Source: Eubacterium sp. (GTDB taxonomy: Bacteria > Bacillota > Clostridia > Lachnospirales > Lachnospiraceae). Taken from it: DNA of 64,000 nt. Both the position numbers and the translations under genes were made by a program. The DNA lies in the NCBI GenBank assembly GCA_017539165.1, contig JAFYHN010000112.1, positions 16,912 through 80,911 of the forward strand, given 5' to 3'. The notes under the pieces are model-generated. The model did not search any database. It was not told the origin of the DNA and saw only the letters and a list, made by a program, of their open reading frames with translations. Shown piece by piece: positions 27,247-37,847 of this stretch. How positions within the stretch are numbered: the first letter of the stretch is position 1; every line of letters begins with the position of its first letter.

Positions 27247-29214
27247 ATGATATTAGCTTGTCAGAATATACAGAAGAGCTTCGGTGAAAAAACTGTATTA
27301 AAGGATATAAATTTTCATATAGAGAACAGAGATAAATGTGCAATAGTCGGTATTAACGGTGCGGGTAAGACTACTCTTCTCAAGATAATACTTGGAGAAG
27401 ATGAACCGGATTCCGGTCAGGTAGTTATTGCGCGTGATGTCAGAGTTGGATATCTGTCTCAGACGCAGGACACTGAACTTGATAACACTATCTATGGAGC
27501 CATGCAGGATGCCAAGAGGTATATTCTTGATATGGAGCAGAGAATGCGCGCTCTTGAGCAGGAAATGCAGGAGAAGACGGGAGATGAGCTTGCAAGCATT
27601 ATGGAAGCTTATAACCGACTGTCTACTACATATGACAGAGAGAATGGATATGCCTATGAAAGTGAGATTACAGGAGTTATAGCAGGACTTGGTTTTACCC
27701 AGGATGATTACGACCGTCCTATAGAAACTCTGTCCGGAGGACAGAAGATGCGAGTGGGTTTGGGGAGACTTCTCCTGAGTCATCCTGATATCATCATTCT
27801 CGATGAGCCTACTAACCATCTTGATATGTCTTCAATCAGCTGGCTTGAAGGGTTCCTGGCTTCATATCCGGGAGCTGTAATAGTTGTCAGCCATGATAGA
27901 TATTTTATAGATAAGATATCGAATAAGATACTTGAGATAGATCAGGGAAGATCTACCATGTACAATGGCAGCTATTCTTATTATAGTGAGGAAAAGGCGA
28001 AGAAACGTAAAGCTGCAATGAATGAGTATCTGAAGCAACAGGCGGAGATTGCCCATGAAGAAGCAGTAATAACAAAGCTCAAACAGTTTAACAGAGAAAA
28101 ATCAATAAAACGTGCTGAAAGCCGTGAAAAGAAGCTTGATAAGATAGAACGCATTGAAAAACCAACTGAAGTAAGTGCTGATATGAGACTTAAACTTGAG
28201 CCGGTATGCGAATCTGGAAATGACGTTCTTCTTGTTGAAGGACTGGCAAAAGCTTTTGGTGATAATAAGCTTTTTGATGACCTTAATATGGATATCAAAC
28301 GTGGAGAGCACGTGGCTCTTATCGGTGGTAACGGTACAGGAAAGACTACCATTCTGAAGATGATCAATAGAATGCTTTCCAAAGATAACGGGAAGATTAC
28401 ATTTGGCTCCAAGGTCCGTGTTGGCTACTTTGATCAGGAACATCACGATCTGGATACGAGAAAGACTATATTTGAAGAAATGTCGGATTCATTTCCAGAT
28501 ATGAACAATACCCGTATAAGAAATGTACTAGCTGCTTTCCTTTTTACAGGAGAGGATGTGTTTAAATCGATAGGTGACCTGTCAGGAGGTGAGAGAGGAC
28601 GACTGTCGCTGGCTAAGCTTATGCTTTCTCCGGCTAACTTCCTGATCCTCGATGAGCCTACGAATCATCTTGATATATCTTCAAAGGAGATTCTTGAAGA
28701 TGCACTTAAGGAATACACAGGTACTATCCTGTATGTAAGTCATGACAGATATTTTATTAATAAAACAGCAACCAGAATAATAGAACTGAGGAATAAGGTT
28801 CTTACGAACTTCGTGGGTGATTTTGACTTCTATGAAGAGAATAGAGACAGACTCTATGAACTTCAGCATGGAGAGAACACAGGTTCATCTGATGATGGTA
28901 AGATGGAGATGACCTCTTCGGTTCAGAGTTTAGGAGGAGAAAAAGATTCTTCCGATACTAAATCTGAGGGACGTCTTGAATATGAATCTAAGAAAGCTCA
29001 GTATGCAGCTGAACGCAAGAAGGCAAATGAAATAAAAAGGATTGAATCTGCTATAGCGGAGATAGAAGAAAAACTTGCAGACATTGATTCGCAGCTTGCT
29101 GATCCAGCAAATGGAACCAATGTGGATCTTCTGGTAGAACTTTCACGAAAAAAAGAAGAGTCTGAGGAGACTCTTCTGGAACTCTATACCAGACAGGAAG
29201 AGCTGTCTGAATGA
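27247..29214 (+). CDS. ABC-F family ATPase (ribosome-associated)
   Basis: 655 residues, two ATP-binding cassettes and no membrane domain, the hallmark of ABC-F translation factors. Walker A GINGAGKTTLL (~36) and GGNGTGKTTIL (~359); signature LSGGQKMRVG and LSGGERGRLS; both Walker B motifs read LDEPTNHLD. A charged linker (~235-315) separates the cassettes, and a C-terminal coiled coil (about 590-650) follows a Ser/Asp-rich spacer. Such proteins act at the ribosomal E site; some protect against antibiotics, but nothing here identifies it as a resistance factor. Own promoter 27176-27204. Confidence 0.93.
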   Translation: MILACQNIQKSFGEKTVLKDINFHIENRDKCAIVGINGAGKTTLLKIILGEDEPDSGQVVIARDVRVGYLSQTQDTELDNTIYGAMQDAKRYILDMEQRMRALEQEMQEKTGDELASIMEAYNRLSTTYDRENGYAYESEITGVIAGLGFTQDDYDRPIETLSGGQKMRVGLGRLLLSHPDIIILDEPTNHLDMSSISWLEGFLASYPGAVIVVSHDRYFIDKISNKILEIDQGRSTMYNGSYSYYSEEKAKKRKAAMNEYLKQQAEIAHEEAVITKLKQFNREKSIKRAESREKKLDKIERIEKPTEVSADMRLKLEPVCESGNDVLLVEGLAKAFGDNKLFDDLNMDIKRGEHVALIGGNGTGKTTILKMINRMLSKDNGKITFGSKVRVGYFDQEHHDLDTRKTIFEEMSDSFPDMNNTRIRNVLAAFLFTGEDVFKSIGDLSGGERGRLSLAKLMLSPANFLILDEPTNHLDISSKEILEDALKEYTGTILYVSHDRYFINKTATRIIELRNKVLTNFVGDFDFYEENRDRLYELQHGENTGSSDDGKMEMTSSVQSLGGEKDSSDTKSEGRLEYESKKAQYAAERKKANEIKRIESAIAEIEEKLADIDSQLADPANGTNVDLLVELSRKKEESEETLLELYTRQEELSE

Positions 29215-29239
29215 TTTTGTAATAAGTTATTGATGTATG

Positions 29240-30283
29240 TCAATTCATTAATACGATCTCAAAGATACTGTATCCGATAGTGATGATAAAGAATAATATC
29301 ATACCGAGATTATAGAAGATGGCCGGTACTGCTTCAGGTTTCTGGAGTGGTGACTGGCTATCATTTACTTTAAGCTGTCTATGATTTAAAGCAAAAATAA
29401 TGATTCCTGCTACAACAAATATAAGAAGTATTATGATGTATAGAACATATGACAGCATATAAGGATTTGATAAAAGCTGTGTCATCTTCTGGGTGTATGC
29501 CGGATTGGTTTTATCCATGGTAGACAGTTCTAAAGCTTCATCAGTATCTATATGCTTAAGAAATATCATTGGAAGGATGCCGTGAATAAAGTTTACAGTC
29601 ATATGAAGAATAACACTGTAACGGAGTTTTCCTGTTATCGTGTAGATATACGCAAATACCATCCCGATAAAGAATGCATAGAAGAACTGATAAAGATTTG
29701 TGTGGATCAGTCCAAACATGATTCCTGAAAGAATGATTGTATATTTCTTTGAATATCCACTGACTCTGTCAAGAAGAAGCTTTCTGAATGCCAGCTCTTC
29801 AAGGATTGGTCCGAGGATAACTGCAAAGATTATGCTCGGAAGAATCTTCTGTTTGGATATCAGATCGATGGTGTCGTTCTTGATGATGATACCAACACCA
29901 TTCTCCAGAACATATGATATCATGTTTCCGATAATGCTTCCGCCTATCATCATAAATGTCAGCATAAGGTAAAACTGAACCAGATATTTTGGTTTCATGA
30001 CTTCGTCCGCAGGACGCTTGGCAGGAACTTTTCTGAGCATCAGATAGCATACCGGGAATCCGAAAGCCCATATCGGTGCAAGTCCGAGTATATATGTTGC
30101 CCAACTGTTCAGTCCGGATATATTCATGCTTTTGAGGATAAAACTGAGTAAGAATGATGCGCCAATCTCAACAACCATGAATACGAAGTAACTGAGTCCG
30201 ATCCAGTTGAATACTTTTCTTATTTCATTTGTATTATTTGAGGTGTTTGTTTCATATGTATCGTAAGTGTTATATGTGTCCAT
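29240..30283 (-). CDS. CPBP-family intramembrane glutamic endopeptidase
   Basis: 347-residue polytopic membrane protein of the CAAX/CPBP (Abi) family. The EExxxR motif appears as LEELAFRKLL, followed by the conserved histidines in FGLIHTN and ILHMTVNFIHG, so the active site is complete. About eight membrane helices; the N-terminus is a Thr/Asn/Tyr-rich cytosolic tail. The start at 30283 is chosen over an in-frame upstream ATG because GGAGG lies 8-9 nt before it. Bacterial members process or scavenge membrane proteins and peptides; the target is unknown. Confidence 0.85.
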   Translation of the reverse strand: MDTYNTYDTYETNTSNNTNEIRKVFNWIGLSYFVFMVVEIGASFLLSFILKSMNISGLNSWATYILGLAPIWAFGFPVCYLMLRKVPAKRPADEVMKPKYLVQFYLMLTFMMIGGSIIGNMISYVLENGVGIIIKNDTIDLISKQKILPSIIFAVILGPILEELAFRKLLLDRVSGYSKKYTIILSGIMFGLIHTNLYQFFYAFFIGMVFAYIYTITGKLRYSVILHMTVNFIHGILPMIFLKHIDTDEALELSTMDKTNPAYTQKMTQLLSNPYMLSYVLYIIILLIFVVAGIIIFALNHRQLKVNDSQSPLQKPEAVPAIFYNLGMILFFIITIGYSIFEIVLMN

Positions 30284-30328
30284 AGTAATCCTCCGGTGAA
30301 GTTTTGTCACAAAAATACGACGCTTCTG

Positions 30329-30334
30329 ATTATA
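30329..30334 (-). promoter_or_regulatory. Extended -10 promoter for the CPBP gene
   Basis: Minus-strand TGC-TATAAT with TATAAT at 30334-30329; the -35 (TTTCCA, 17 nt upstream) is weak, which fits an extended -10 promoter. Confidence 0.55.
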
Positions 30335-30428
30335 GCAGAGATTGATGTGTTTGGAAAGATGAATGGAATTTGATGGATATATCTGATATACTTAAGACAT
30401 TACATTTTTATAAAAGAAGAATAGAGAT

Positions 30429-31535
30429 ATGGATAGAGAAAAGAAAGTAATACAGACAAGTATAATAGGAATCATAGCGAATATTTTTCTGGCGGTATTT
30501 AAAGCTGCGGTTGGACTGATGGCCCATTCGGTTGCTATAACTCTTGATGCGGTTAACAATCTGAGTGATGCTCTGTCGTCGATAATAACTATCATAGGAA
30601 CAAAACTGGCTGCAAGAGAACCTGATAAGGATCACCCGCTGGGGCATGGAAGGATAGAGTATCTGACAGCTATGGTAATAGCTGTTATCATCTTATATGC
30701 AGGTGTTACTGCGTTTATAGAGTCGATAAAGAAGATCATTGATCCTGAAACACCGGATTATTCTACATATTCGATCATAATAGTAATAGTAGCAATATTT
30801 GTAAAAATAATATTGGGTACTTATGTCAAAAAGGTTGGAGAAGATGTAAAGTCAGATTCTCTTGTTGCTTCCGGAAAGGATGCCCTGTTTGATGCGGTCA
30901 TTTCCACTTCGACACTTATTGCTGCTATCATATTTATAGTTTTCAGACTTAGTCTTGAGAGCTATCTTGGAGCGGTTATTGCAGTCGTGATCATAAAGTC
31001 CGGTTTTGATATATTGAAAGATACAGTGAGCGAACTTCTGGGTAAACGTGTAGATTCAGAGCTTTCTAAGAAGGTAAAGGATACGGTTATGTCATTTTCT
31101 GAGGTTACGGGTGTCTATGATCTTGTGATACATAACTATGGACCGGATAGAATGGTAGGGTCGTTTCATGTTGAACTCCCATCGGATATGACTGTTAAGG
31201 AGTTGGATATACTTCAGCGTGAGATTGCTACAAAAGTATATGAGGAAACGGGGGTACTTATAACAGGAGTTTCGGTTTACAGTGCGACTGACTGCGGAGA
31301 TGTTGAAGAAGCTGTACTCTGTCATATAAAAGAGATCGTGGATAGATATAAAGAGATACTTGAAATCCACGGTTTTTATCTCGAAAAGGAAAGGAAAAAG
31401 ATCAGGTTCGATATAATCATAGATTTTAATGCTCAGAACAGAAAAGATATATATTCAGAATTTTGTGACGAAGTTAAAAAGGAATATCCGGATTATGAGA
31501 TATGCATAACTCTTGATGCTGACATGACAGATTAA
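30429..31535 (+). CDS. Cation diffusion facilitator family transporter
   Basis: 368-residue divalent metal/H+ antiporter that exports zinc, manganese, iron or similar ions. The first ~215 residues hold about six helices with family motifs (TLDAVNNLSDALSS near 38-51, DHPLGHGRIEYL near 66-77, DALFDAVIS near 151); the C-terminal cytosolic metal-binding domain follows and is longer than usual by ~80 residues. Whether it exports manganese would matter given the Mn-type riboswitch in this window, but the sequence does not settle the metal. Confidence 0.9.
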   Translation: MDREKKVIQTSIIGIIANIFLAVFKAAVGLMAHSVAITLDAVNNLSDALSSIITIIGTKLAAREPDKDHPLGHGRIEYLTAMVIAVIILYAGVTAFIESIKKIIDPETPDYSTYSIIIVIVAIFVKIILGTYVKKVGEDVKSDSLVASGKDALFDAVISTSTLIAAIIFIVFRLSLESYLGAVIAVVIIKSGFDILKDTVSELLGKRVDSELSKKVKDTVMSFSEVTGVYDLVIHNYGPDRMVGSFHVELPSDMTVKELDILQREIATKVYEETGVLITGVSVYSATDCGDVEEAVLCHIKEIVDRYKEILEIHGFYLEKERKKIRFDIIIDFNAQNRKDIYSEFCDEVKKEYPDYEICITLDADMTD

Positions 31536-31620
31536 TAAAGTGACTTGAATGACTGATATGTCGTTTACACAGTTATTCTGTCGTTCACTCAATGAGTGTT
31601 GAGTTTCCCTTTGACACGTG

Positions 31621-31629
31621 TGATATAAT
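31621..31629 (+). promoter_or_regulatory. Extended -10 promoter for the secreted DUF4214 protein
   Basis: TG-A-TATAAT (31621-31629), with TTGAGT at 31599-31604 as a distant -35 (19-nt spacing). The long leader runs to the start at 31738. Confidence 0.5.
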
Positions 31630-31737
31630 ATTAATTGCGTGTGGTTTTCGGTAGTTTTACACATGTAAAGTATGAGGAATTATTATCACAAATGTCTACT
31701 AAAATGTAGATATTTCCAAGCAATTAAGGGGGACAAA

Positions 31738-32523
31738 ATGAAAACTAAAAGTTTTAAATTTATATCTTTTTTAATGACACTCATTATGGCTTTGAGCATG
31801 ACTCCGGCTCTTGCAGTTTCCGCGAGGGAGATTGATCATGTCGGTCTTTCAAAGGTTTCACTTAAGGTAAAAAACACTGATGCATACTATTATGATGGAT
31901 CAGGTACATTTTACTGTCTTGCAGGTGAAAGACCTACAGTTTCAGCATCAATAAATGGATTGTCAGAAGGCAATTATTATGATCTTGATGTTGAGCTCTA
32001 TAAGGAAGGCTATTATGTCACAGGTGATTCATATGGCCATCTTTCAGGCAAGCCATACAGCATTACTCTGCCGAAGCTTTCTGTTGGAAGGTATATGGTA
32101 AGATATACATTTAGTGGAAAAGATATAAGTGAAAAATCTTTTAACTATAGCATTTATGTAATGGATAAAAATGCATATAGCTTTTGTGATAACCTTTTCA
32201 ATGCTTTCGGTGTTCCGAAGACAGCTGAAACAGAACAGTATAAGTATATGAATGCTTATAGTCTTTCTATTGATGATGTTATGTCAAGAATGGTAATCAC
32301 AATGGCATATAATAAATCAAATATAAACAATGTAAGCAACGAAGATTTTGTAAACGCTTTGTATAAGGGTATTCTTCAGAGAGAAGCCGATAAAGGTGGA
32401 TATGCTTACTGGCTCAATAAACTGAATTCAGGCAAGAAATCTAGAGCAGAAGTTACTGCTGCTTTTATGACTTCAGATGAATTTAAAAACGTTACATGTA
32501 AAAATTTTAATATTCCTTGGTAA
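31738..32523 (+). CDS. Secreted protein with C-terminal DUF4214 domain
   Basis: 261 residues with a classical signal peptide (MKTKSFKF, hydrophobic core, cleavage likely after ALAVSA near residue 26). The middle part (30-140) is Tyr/Gly-rich and strand-forming, like an Ig-type fold. The C-terminus (about 205-255) reads YKGILQREADKGGYAYWLNKL, the DUF4214 motif common in secreted and surface proteins of Clostridia. The upstream in-frame ATG at 31672 is rejected because GGGGGAC directly precedes 31738. A strong terminator follows. It may serve adhesion or matrix assembly; unproven. Confidence 0.8.
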   Translation: MKTKSFKFISFLMTLIMALSMTPALAVSAREIDHVGLSKVSLKVKNTDAYYYDGSGTFYCLAGERPTVSASINGLSEGNYYDLDVELYKEGYYVTGDSYGHLSGKPYSITLPKLSVGRYMVRYTFSGKDISEKSFNYSIYVMDKNAYSFCDNLFNAFGVPKTAETEQYKYMNAYSLSIDDVMSRMVITMAYNKSNINNVSNEDFVNALYKGILQREADKGGYAYWLNKLNSGKKSRAEVTAAFMTSDEFKNVTCKNFNIPW

Positions 32524-32558
32524 AAAAATAATTTAAGTATTATTTATCTAAAACTACT

Positions 32559-32589
32559 AAGAGACGTCAATCCGACGTCTCTTCTTTTA
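32559..32589 (+). terminator. Intrinsic terminator
   Basis: Perfect 10-bp stem AAGAGACGTC (32559-32568) with GACGTCTCTT (32574-32583), loop AATCC, then a short T-rich tail. Confidence 0.85.
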
Positions 32590-32604
32590 AAGAAAGGCTC
32601 GTAT

Positions 32605-33384
32605 ATGCAGATAAGACTGGAAAAATATCTGGCGGATTCAGGTTTTGGAACAAGAAGTCAGGTGAAAAAGATAATAAAACAGGGGAATGTATTCGTAAAT
32701 GGAGTTCCTGAAAAGGATGGCAGCAGACGGGTGGATACAGATGCGGACGAGGTTGTATGTAATGGAAAGAAAGTCGGCTACTGTGAATATGAGTATTATC
32801 TTCTTTATAAACCGGCCGGAATTATAACAGCTTCGCGTGATAAGACAGAAAAGACTGTTGTGGACATGATAGAGTCCAAGAAACGAAGAGACCTTTTTCC
32901 TGTGGGAAGACTGGACAGGGATACGGAAGGACTGCTCCTTATCACAAATGATGGGAAGCTTAGTCATGAGCTTCTTGCTCCGGGGAAACATGTAGATAAG
33001 GAGTATATCGCTCTTATCGAAGGGATTATTCCGGACTATACAATCGAGAGGTTTAGAGAAGGTGTTGATATCGGAGATGAGGAACTGACTAAACCTGCGG
33101 AACTTGTCATTTATGAGAAAGTAGAAGATACCGGAGATGACAGGATAAAAGAAAAGTATATCGAAATCACCCGGGAAATGAATGAGACCGGGCAGGAAAA
33201 GAATATTTCGGCAATCAGAATTACAATTACTGAAGGCAGATATCACGAGATAAAACGTATGTTTGAGGTGGTTGGCTGCAAGGTTGTATATTTGAAGAGG
33301 ATATCTATGGGCAAACTTAATCTCCCTGCTGATATGGATCTTGGAGAATATATAAAGATTGATAAGTCAGATATTGTAAGTTAA
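32605..33384 (+). CDS. RsuA/RluB/RluF-family rRNA pseudouridine synthase
   Basis: 259 residues. An N-terminal S4 RNA-binding domain (1-60, with RLEKYLADSGFGTRSQVKK) precedes the catalytic domain; the catalytic Asp is in GRLDRDTEGLLLITNDG (about residue 106). It converts a uridine of 16S or 23S rRNA to pseudouridine. The linker at 170-200 is longer than typical, with a charged insertion. By overall layout RluB-like is most likely, but RsuA or RluF cannot be excluded. Confidence 0.88.
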   Translation: MQIRLEKYLADSGFGTRSQVKKIIKQGNVFVNGVPEKDGSRRVDTDADEVVCNGKKVGYCEYEYYLLYKPAGIITASRDKTEKTVVDMIESKKRRDLFPVGRLDRDTEGLLLITNDGKLSHELLAPGKHVDKEYIALIEGIIPDYTIERFREGVDIGDEELTKPAELVIYEKVEDTGDDRIKEKYIEITREMNETGQEKNISAIRITITEGRYHEIKRMFEVVGCKVVYLKRISMGKLNLPADMDLGEYIKIDKSDIVS

Positions 33385-33437
33385 CTGTGAAGAGTAGCGA
33401 TAGCTGCACTATATGATGTGTTTTATGATGCTAGGCG

Positions 33438-33466
33438 TTGCATATTCTTGTGTTTTTTGATACAAT
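33438..33466 (+). promoter_or_regulatory. Promoter of nrdR
   Basis: TTGCAT (33438-33443), 17 nt, TACAAT (33461-33466) with a TGA extension just before the -10. Confidence 0.7.
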
Positions 33467-33552
33467 GAACGGGTTATTAAAGAAGGGCTATATCTTGTTG
33501 CCGTAACAGGCATCTGAATGTTGAAAAAAGCTTAAAGAACGGGAGAAAAACT

Positions 33553-34002
33553 ATGAAATGTCCATATTGTTCAGATGATAACACCAGAGTAATCGATTCG
33601 AGACCGGCAGATGATAATACTGCTATCAGAAGACGTAGACAGTGCGATGTTTGTGGAAAGAGATTCACAACATATGAAAAGGTAGAGGCTATACCTCTAA
33701 TGGTTATTAAGAAAGACAGAACCAGAGAACCATATGATAGAGAGAAGCTTATGCAGGGTATTATCAGAAGCTGTCATAAGAGACCGGTTTCAATGGACAG
33801 AATAGAAAACTGCATCAATGAGATAGAATCTGAGATCTACAATATGGAAACAAGAGAGATTGACAGTGTTACAATCGGAAGTATTGTTATGGATAAGATC
33901 AAGGACCTGGATGGAGTTGCGTACGTAAGATTCGCTTCTGTTTACAGAGAGTTCAAGGATGTAAATACATTTATGGACGAACTTAAGAAACTCCTTAAAT
34001 AA
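33553..34002 (+). CDS. nrdR: Transcriptional repressor NrdR
   Basis: ATP/dATP-sensing repressor of ribonucleotide reductase genes. 149 residues, the usual size. The N-terminal zinc ribbon CPYC...CDVCGKRF (residues 3-37) and the ATP-cone (PLMVIKKDRTREPYDREKL) are intact. GGGAG ribosome site. No nrd gene is in the window. The next gene starts within 16 nt. Confidence 0.97.
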   Translation: MKCPYCSDDNTRVIDSRPADDNTAIRRRRQCDVCGKRFTTYEKVEAIPLMVIKKDRTREPYDREKLMQGIIRSCHKRPVSMDRIENCINEIESEIYNMETREIDSVTIGSIVMDKIKDLDGVAYVRFASVYREFKDVNTFMDELKKLLK

Positions 34003-34017
34003 TTGGTAACTGAGATA

Positions 34018-34632
34018 ATGGATAAAAAGAAGATCATAAAAAACGGAGAGTCTGAGGTAATCATAAAGAAATCCAGATTTCTCGGAGTTGCGGCATATGT
34101 TGAAACGGAAGAAGAGGCAAGAGAACTTGTTAATTCGATAAAGAAGGAACATTTTTCTGCAAGACATGTGTGTTATGCATATAGTATCGGAGAAGAGAAT
34201 CCCAGACTTAAGTTTTCGGATGATGGAGAACCGGGAGGAACAGCAGGAAAACCAATTCTGGATGTTATTAATAATTCCGGGATCTATAATGTTGTGATCG
34301 CAGTGATAAGATATTTTGGAGGTGTTCTGCTTGGAACAGGAGGACTGGTCCGGGCATATACACAGGCAGCAGCTGAAGCTGTTCAAGCGGCGGGAGTAAA
34401 GACAGTATGTCTTTGCAGTATATATGAGATAGTTCTTGATTACAGTGATTACGATAAAGTGATGTATATACTGAATCAGACCGAGGGCGTGATGGCTGAG
34501 ACGGATTATTCTGATAAGGTAACCGTAACAGCAACTATTCCTGCTGACTGCGCTGATTCATTGGTAGAAACGATAAGAGAAAAGACTGCGGGGAAAAGTG
34601 AGATCAGTTATCTCCGTGATGAGGTCATTTAA
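34018..34632 (+). CDS. yigZ: YigZ / IMPACT-family protein
   Basis: 204 residues. The N-terminal IMPACT (UPF0029) domain shows KSRFLGVAAYV, ARHVCYAYSIG and FSDDGEPGGTAGKPIL (about 66-81); a smaller C-terminal domain follows. YigZ proteins are thought to act on translation or amino-acid stress, by analogy to eukaryotic IMPACT, which binds GCN1. A TTG start at 34003 directly after the nrdR stop is possible, but the ATG at 34018 is taken. Cotranscribed with nrdR. Confidence 0.88.
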   Translation: MDKKKIIKNGESEVIIKKSRFLGVAAYVETEEEARELVNSIKKEHFSARHVCYAYSIGEENPRLKFSDDGEPGGTAGKPILDVINNSGIYNVVIAVIRYFGGVLLGTGGLVRAYTQAAAEAVQAAGVKTVCLCSIYEIVLDYSDYDKVMYILNQTEGVMAETDYSDKVTVTATIPADCADSLVETIREKTAGKSEISYLRDEVI

Positions 34633-34639
34633 TGATAAT

Positions 34640-34682
34640 AACGCCACAGGGACTTGTGTATTGATTCAGTCCTGTGGCGTTT
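34640..34682. terminator. Bidirectional hairpin between convergent genes
   Basis: Arms 34640-34654 and 34668-34682 (AACGCCACAGG...) pair over 14 bp with one bulged G. It ends yigZ and, on the other strand, the small gene at 34688-34969. Confidence 0.75.
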
Positions 34683-34687
34683 ACTGT

Positions 34688-34969
34688 TTATTCCCATACG
34701 TGATCTTCTTCAATAACGTGAAAATCTAGATAGTCGAAATCGATTGTTTCTACGAAGTTCTGATCATTGAATCGTGTGCGGGCATGTTTTATGAATTCCT
34801 GCTGGTTGCTTTCCAGCCAGATAGGAACAGCGAGATCGAATTCGTCGCATAACATTTCCAATGCCTTATATACTTTTTTTGTTCGTGACAGTTCACGTCC
34901 CGGTAATTCTATAGTATAATCTTTGATTAGATGGTTTTCGTGGATTAGTTTTCCCCAGACTCTGAACAT
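34688..34969 (-). CDS. Small hypothetical protein, 93 aa
   Basis: 93-residue acidic, soluble protein. The start at 34969 (MFRVWGKL) is supported by AAGGGGATAA immediately upstream; a longer in-frame start at 35026 lacks one. The sequence (KVYKALEMLCDEFDLAVPIWLESNQ) looks like an alpha/beta fold, with no recognisable family or catalytic residues. It is divergent from htrA and ends at the shared terminator. Confidence 0.65.
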   Translation of the reverse strand: MFRVWGKLIHENHLIKDYTIELPGRELSRTKKVYKALEMLCDEFDLAVPIWLESNQQEFIKHARTRFNDQNFVETIDFDYLDFHVIEEDHVWE

Positions 34970-35112
34970 TGTGTTATCCCCTTTTGATATCAGTATTAGA
35001 GTTTGATTTGTGAACATTTGTTTCATCGTTTTTCACAAACATGGAACAAGTATAACATAAAAAAATCACATTTGCGCGCTATTATTCGAGTTATCCAAAA
35101 GAGGAATAACTT

Positions 35113-35141
35113 TTAGTAAATGGTTTAAAAGAAAATATACT
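35113..35141 (+). promoter_or_regulatory. Possible promoter of htrA
   Basis: TTAGTA (35113-35118), 17 nt, TATACT (35136-35141); the -35 is poor. Just upstream lies an imperfect inverted repeat (35089-35111). Confidence 0.4.
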
Positions 35142-35161
35142 TAGGAAAGGAAGTGTTCATT

Positions 35162-36637
35162 ATGGCAAATGAATACGATTCAAACAATCTAAACCAGGAA
35201 AATAAAAGAGAGGAAAACGGATATTCGGGTTATTCCGGAATGAATGGGATGAGGTATACTTCACCATATACTTCTAATGGATATGGATCGAATACTTCTT
35301 CAAATACTCCACCGAATGGTCCGCAGCCAAATAATCAAAACATGAATCATACGAAACCGCCTAAACAGAAATCAAAGAAAAACGGCATGGGTAAGACCAT
35401 AGGAAAGACTGCAGCTATTGCAGCTGTGTTTGGACTTGTGGCAGGTGGCGCTTTTCAGGGAGTTAATTACGGTGTATCTAGGTTCAGAGGGGATGAACCC
35501 GTGTATGAATCGGTTGAAGGGGATGACTCCGCAAAGATAGATGACGATTCTATATCATATGCTGCTGAAGAAGCTACCGAAGAGGATGCAAAGAGTACGG
35601 ATATGGCGGCTAATGATGATTCTAAAGTAAGTACGACAAAGATAGCTCAGCAGGAACAGGCTGCATCTGTTTCATATGATGTTGCCAATATCGTAAAGAA
35701 GGCTCAGCCATCTATTGTTTCAATTACCACTACAGTAACTCAGAGTTATCAGTATTTCTTCCAGAACTATGAAAAGGATGCAACGGGCGCAGGCTCAGGT
35801 ATCATTATAGGACAGAATGATGATGTACTCTATGTTGCATCAAACTACCACGTTATTGATGGCGCTAAAGAGATAAAGGTTGGTTTCAACGATGGTGAGA
35901 TAGTAGATGCAGAGGTAAAAGGATTTGATGCTTCGGAAGATATAGCAGTTGTTGCTGTTAAGCTTTCTGATATGAAGGATTCAACTAAGAATTCCATAAC
36001 TGTGGCAAATGTAGGTGATTCTGACGCTCTTCAGGTTGGTGAGCCAGCTATAGCAATAGGAAATGCGCTTGGTTACGGTCAGTCTGTAACTGTTGGATAT
36101 ATCAGTGCTCTTAACAGAACGATTGAAGATTCTGATGGATCTTATATTCAGACAGATGCTGCAATCAATCCTGGTAACAGTGGTGGCGCACTTATTAATT
36201 CAAGCGGTCAGGTTATCGGTATTAATTCAGTTAAGTATGTTGATAGTACTGTAGAAGGAATGGGATTCTCTATTCCTATCAATACAGCTATGGCAATCAT
36301 AAATGACATCATAGAAGGAAAGCAGGAAGGGAATGCTTACCTTGGAATAAATGGTGAAGCTATAAGCAGAGAGTATGCTCAGATATATGGTTTCCCAACA
36401 GGCGTATATGTAAAAGAAGTAAAGGATGGTTCACCTGCAGATGCGGCTGGACTTCATCCAGGAGATATTATTTCTAAGTTTAATGATAAGGACATTACAT
36501 CAAATGATGATCTCCAGTCAGCTCTCAGAGAAAAGAAGGCAGGAGAAACTGTTGAAATAGTTGTTTACAGAGCTGATAATATGGGTTATTATGAGGAAAC
36601 GAAACTTTCGGTAACCCTTGCGGCTGAAACTCCGTAA
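35162..36637 (+). CDS. htrA: HtrA/DegP-type membrane serine protease with PDZ domain
   Basis: 491-residue envelope quality-control protease. Residues 1-75 are Asn/Gly/Pro-rich and disordered (cytosolic); one membrane helix lies near 78-98 (IAAVFGLVAGGAF); then an acidic linker; the trypsin-like domain (~175-380) with the triad His230 (SNYHVID), Asp260 (EDIAVV) and Ser340 (GNSGGAL); and one PDZ domain (~390-485). The ATG at 35162 is chosen over the GTG at 35153 because GGAAAGGAAG lies at the right distance. Confidence 0.94.
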   Translation: MANEYDSNNLNQENKREENGYSGYSGMNGMRYTSPYTSNGYGSNTSSNTPPNGPQPNNQNMNHTKPPKQKSKKNGMGKTIGKTAAIAAVFGLVAGGAFQGVNYGVSRFRGDEPVYESVEGDDSAKIDDDSISYAAEEATEEDAKSTDMAANDDSKVSTTKIAQQEQAASVSYDVANIVKKAQPSIVSITTTVTQSYQYFFQNYEKDATGAGSGIIIGQNDDVLYVASNYHVIDGAKEIKVGFNDGEIVDAEVKGFDASEDIAVVAVKLSDMKDSTKNSITVANVGDSDALQVGEPAIAIGNALGYGQSVTVGYISALNRTIEDSDGSYIQTDAAINPGNSGGALINSSGQVIGINSVKYVDSTVEGMGFSIPINTAMAIINDIIEGKQEGNAYLGINGEAISREYAQIYGFPTGVYVKEVKDGSPADAAGLHPGDIISKFNDKDITSNDDLQSALREKKAGETVEIVVYRADNMGYYEETKLSVTLAAETP

Positions 36638-36650
36638 AGGCAGTTCGTAG

Positions 36651-37805
<1,155 letters not shown>

Positions 37806-37810
37806 AAAAT

Positions 37811-37843
37811 GAGCTATAGTGCCAGATTTTGGCGCTATAGCTC
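37811..37843. terminator. Bidirectional terminator after tgt
   Basis: A 14-bp stem 37811-37824 / 37830-37843 (GAGCTATAG...CTATAGCTC) with one G-T pair; an A6 run before it gives a U-tract for the minus strand. Confidence 0.8.
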
Positions 37844-37847
37844 TTGT

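Noticed and set aside
31611-31629. TTGACA at 31611 with TATAAT at 31624 as a promoter
   Set aside because: Spacing is only 7 nt; the TATAAT is better read as an extended -10 promoter.
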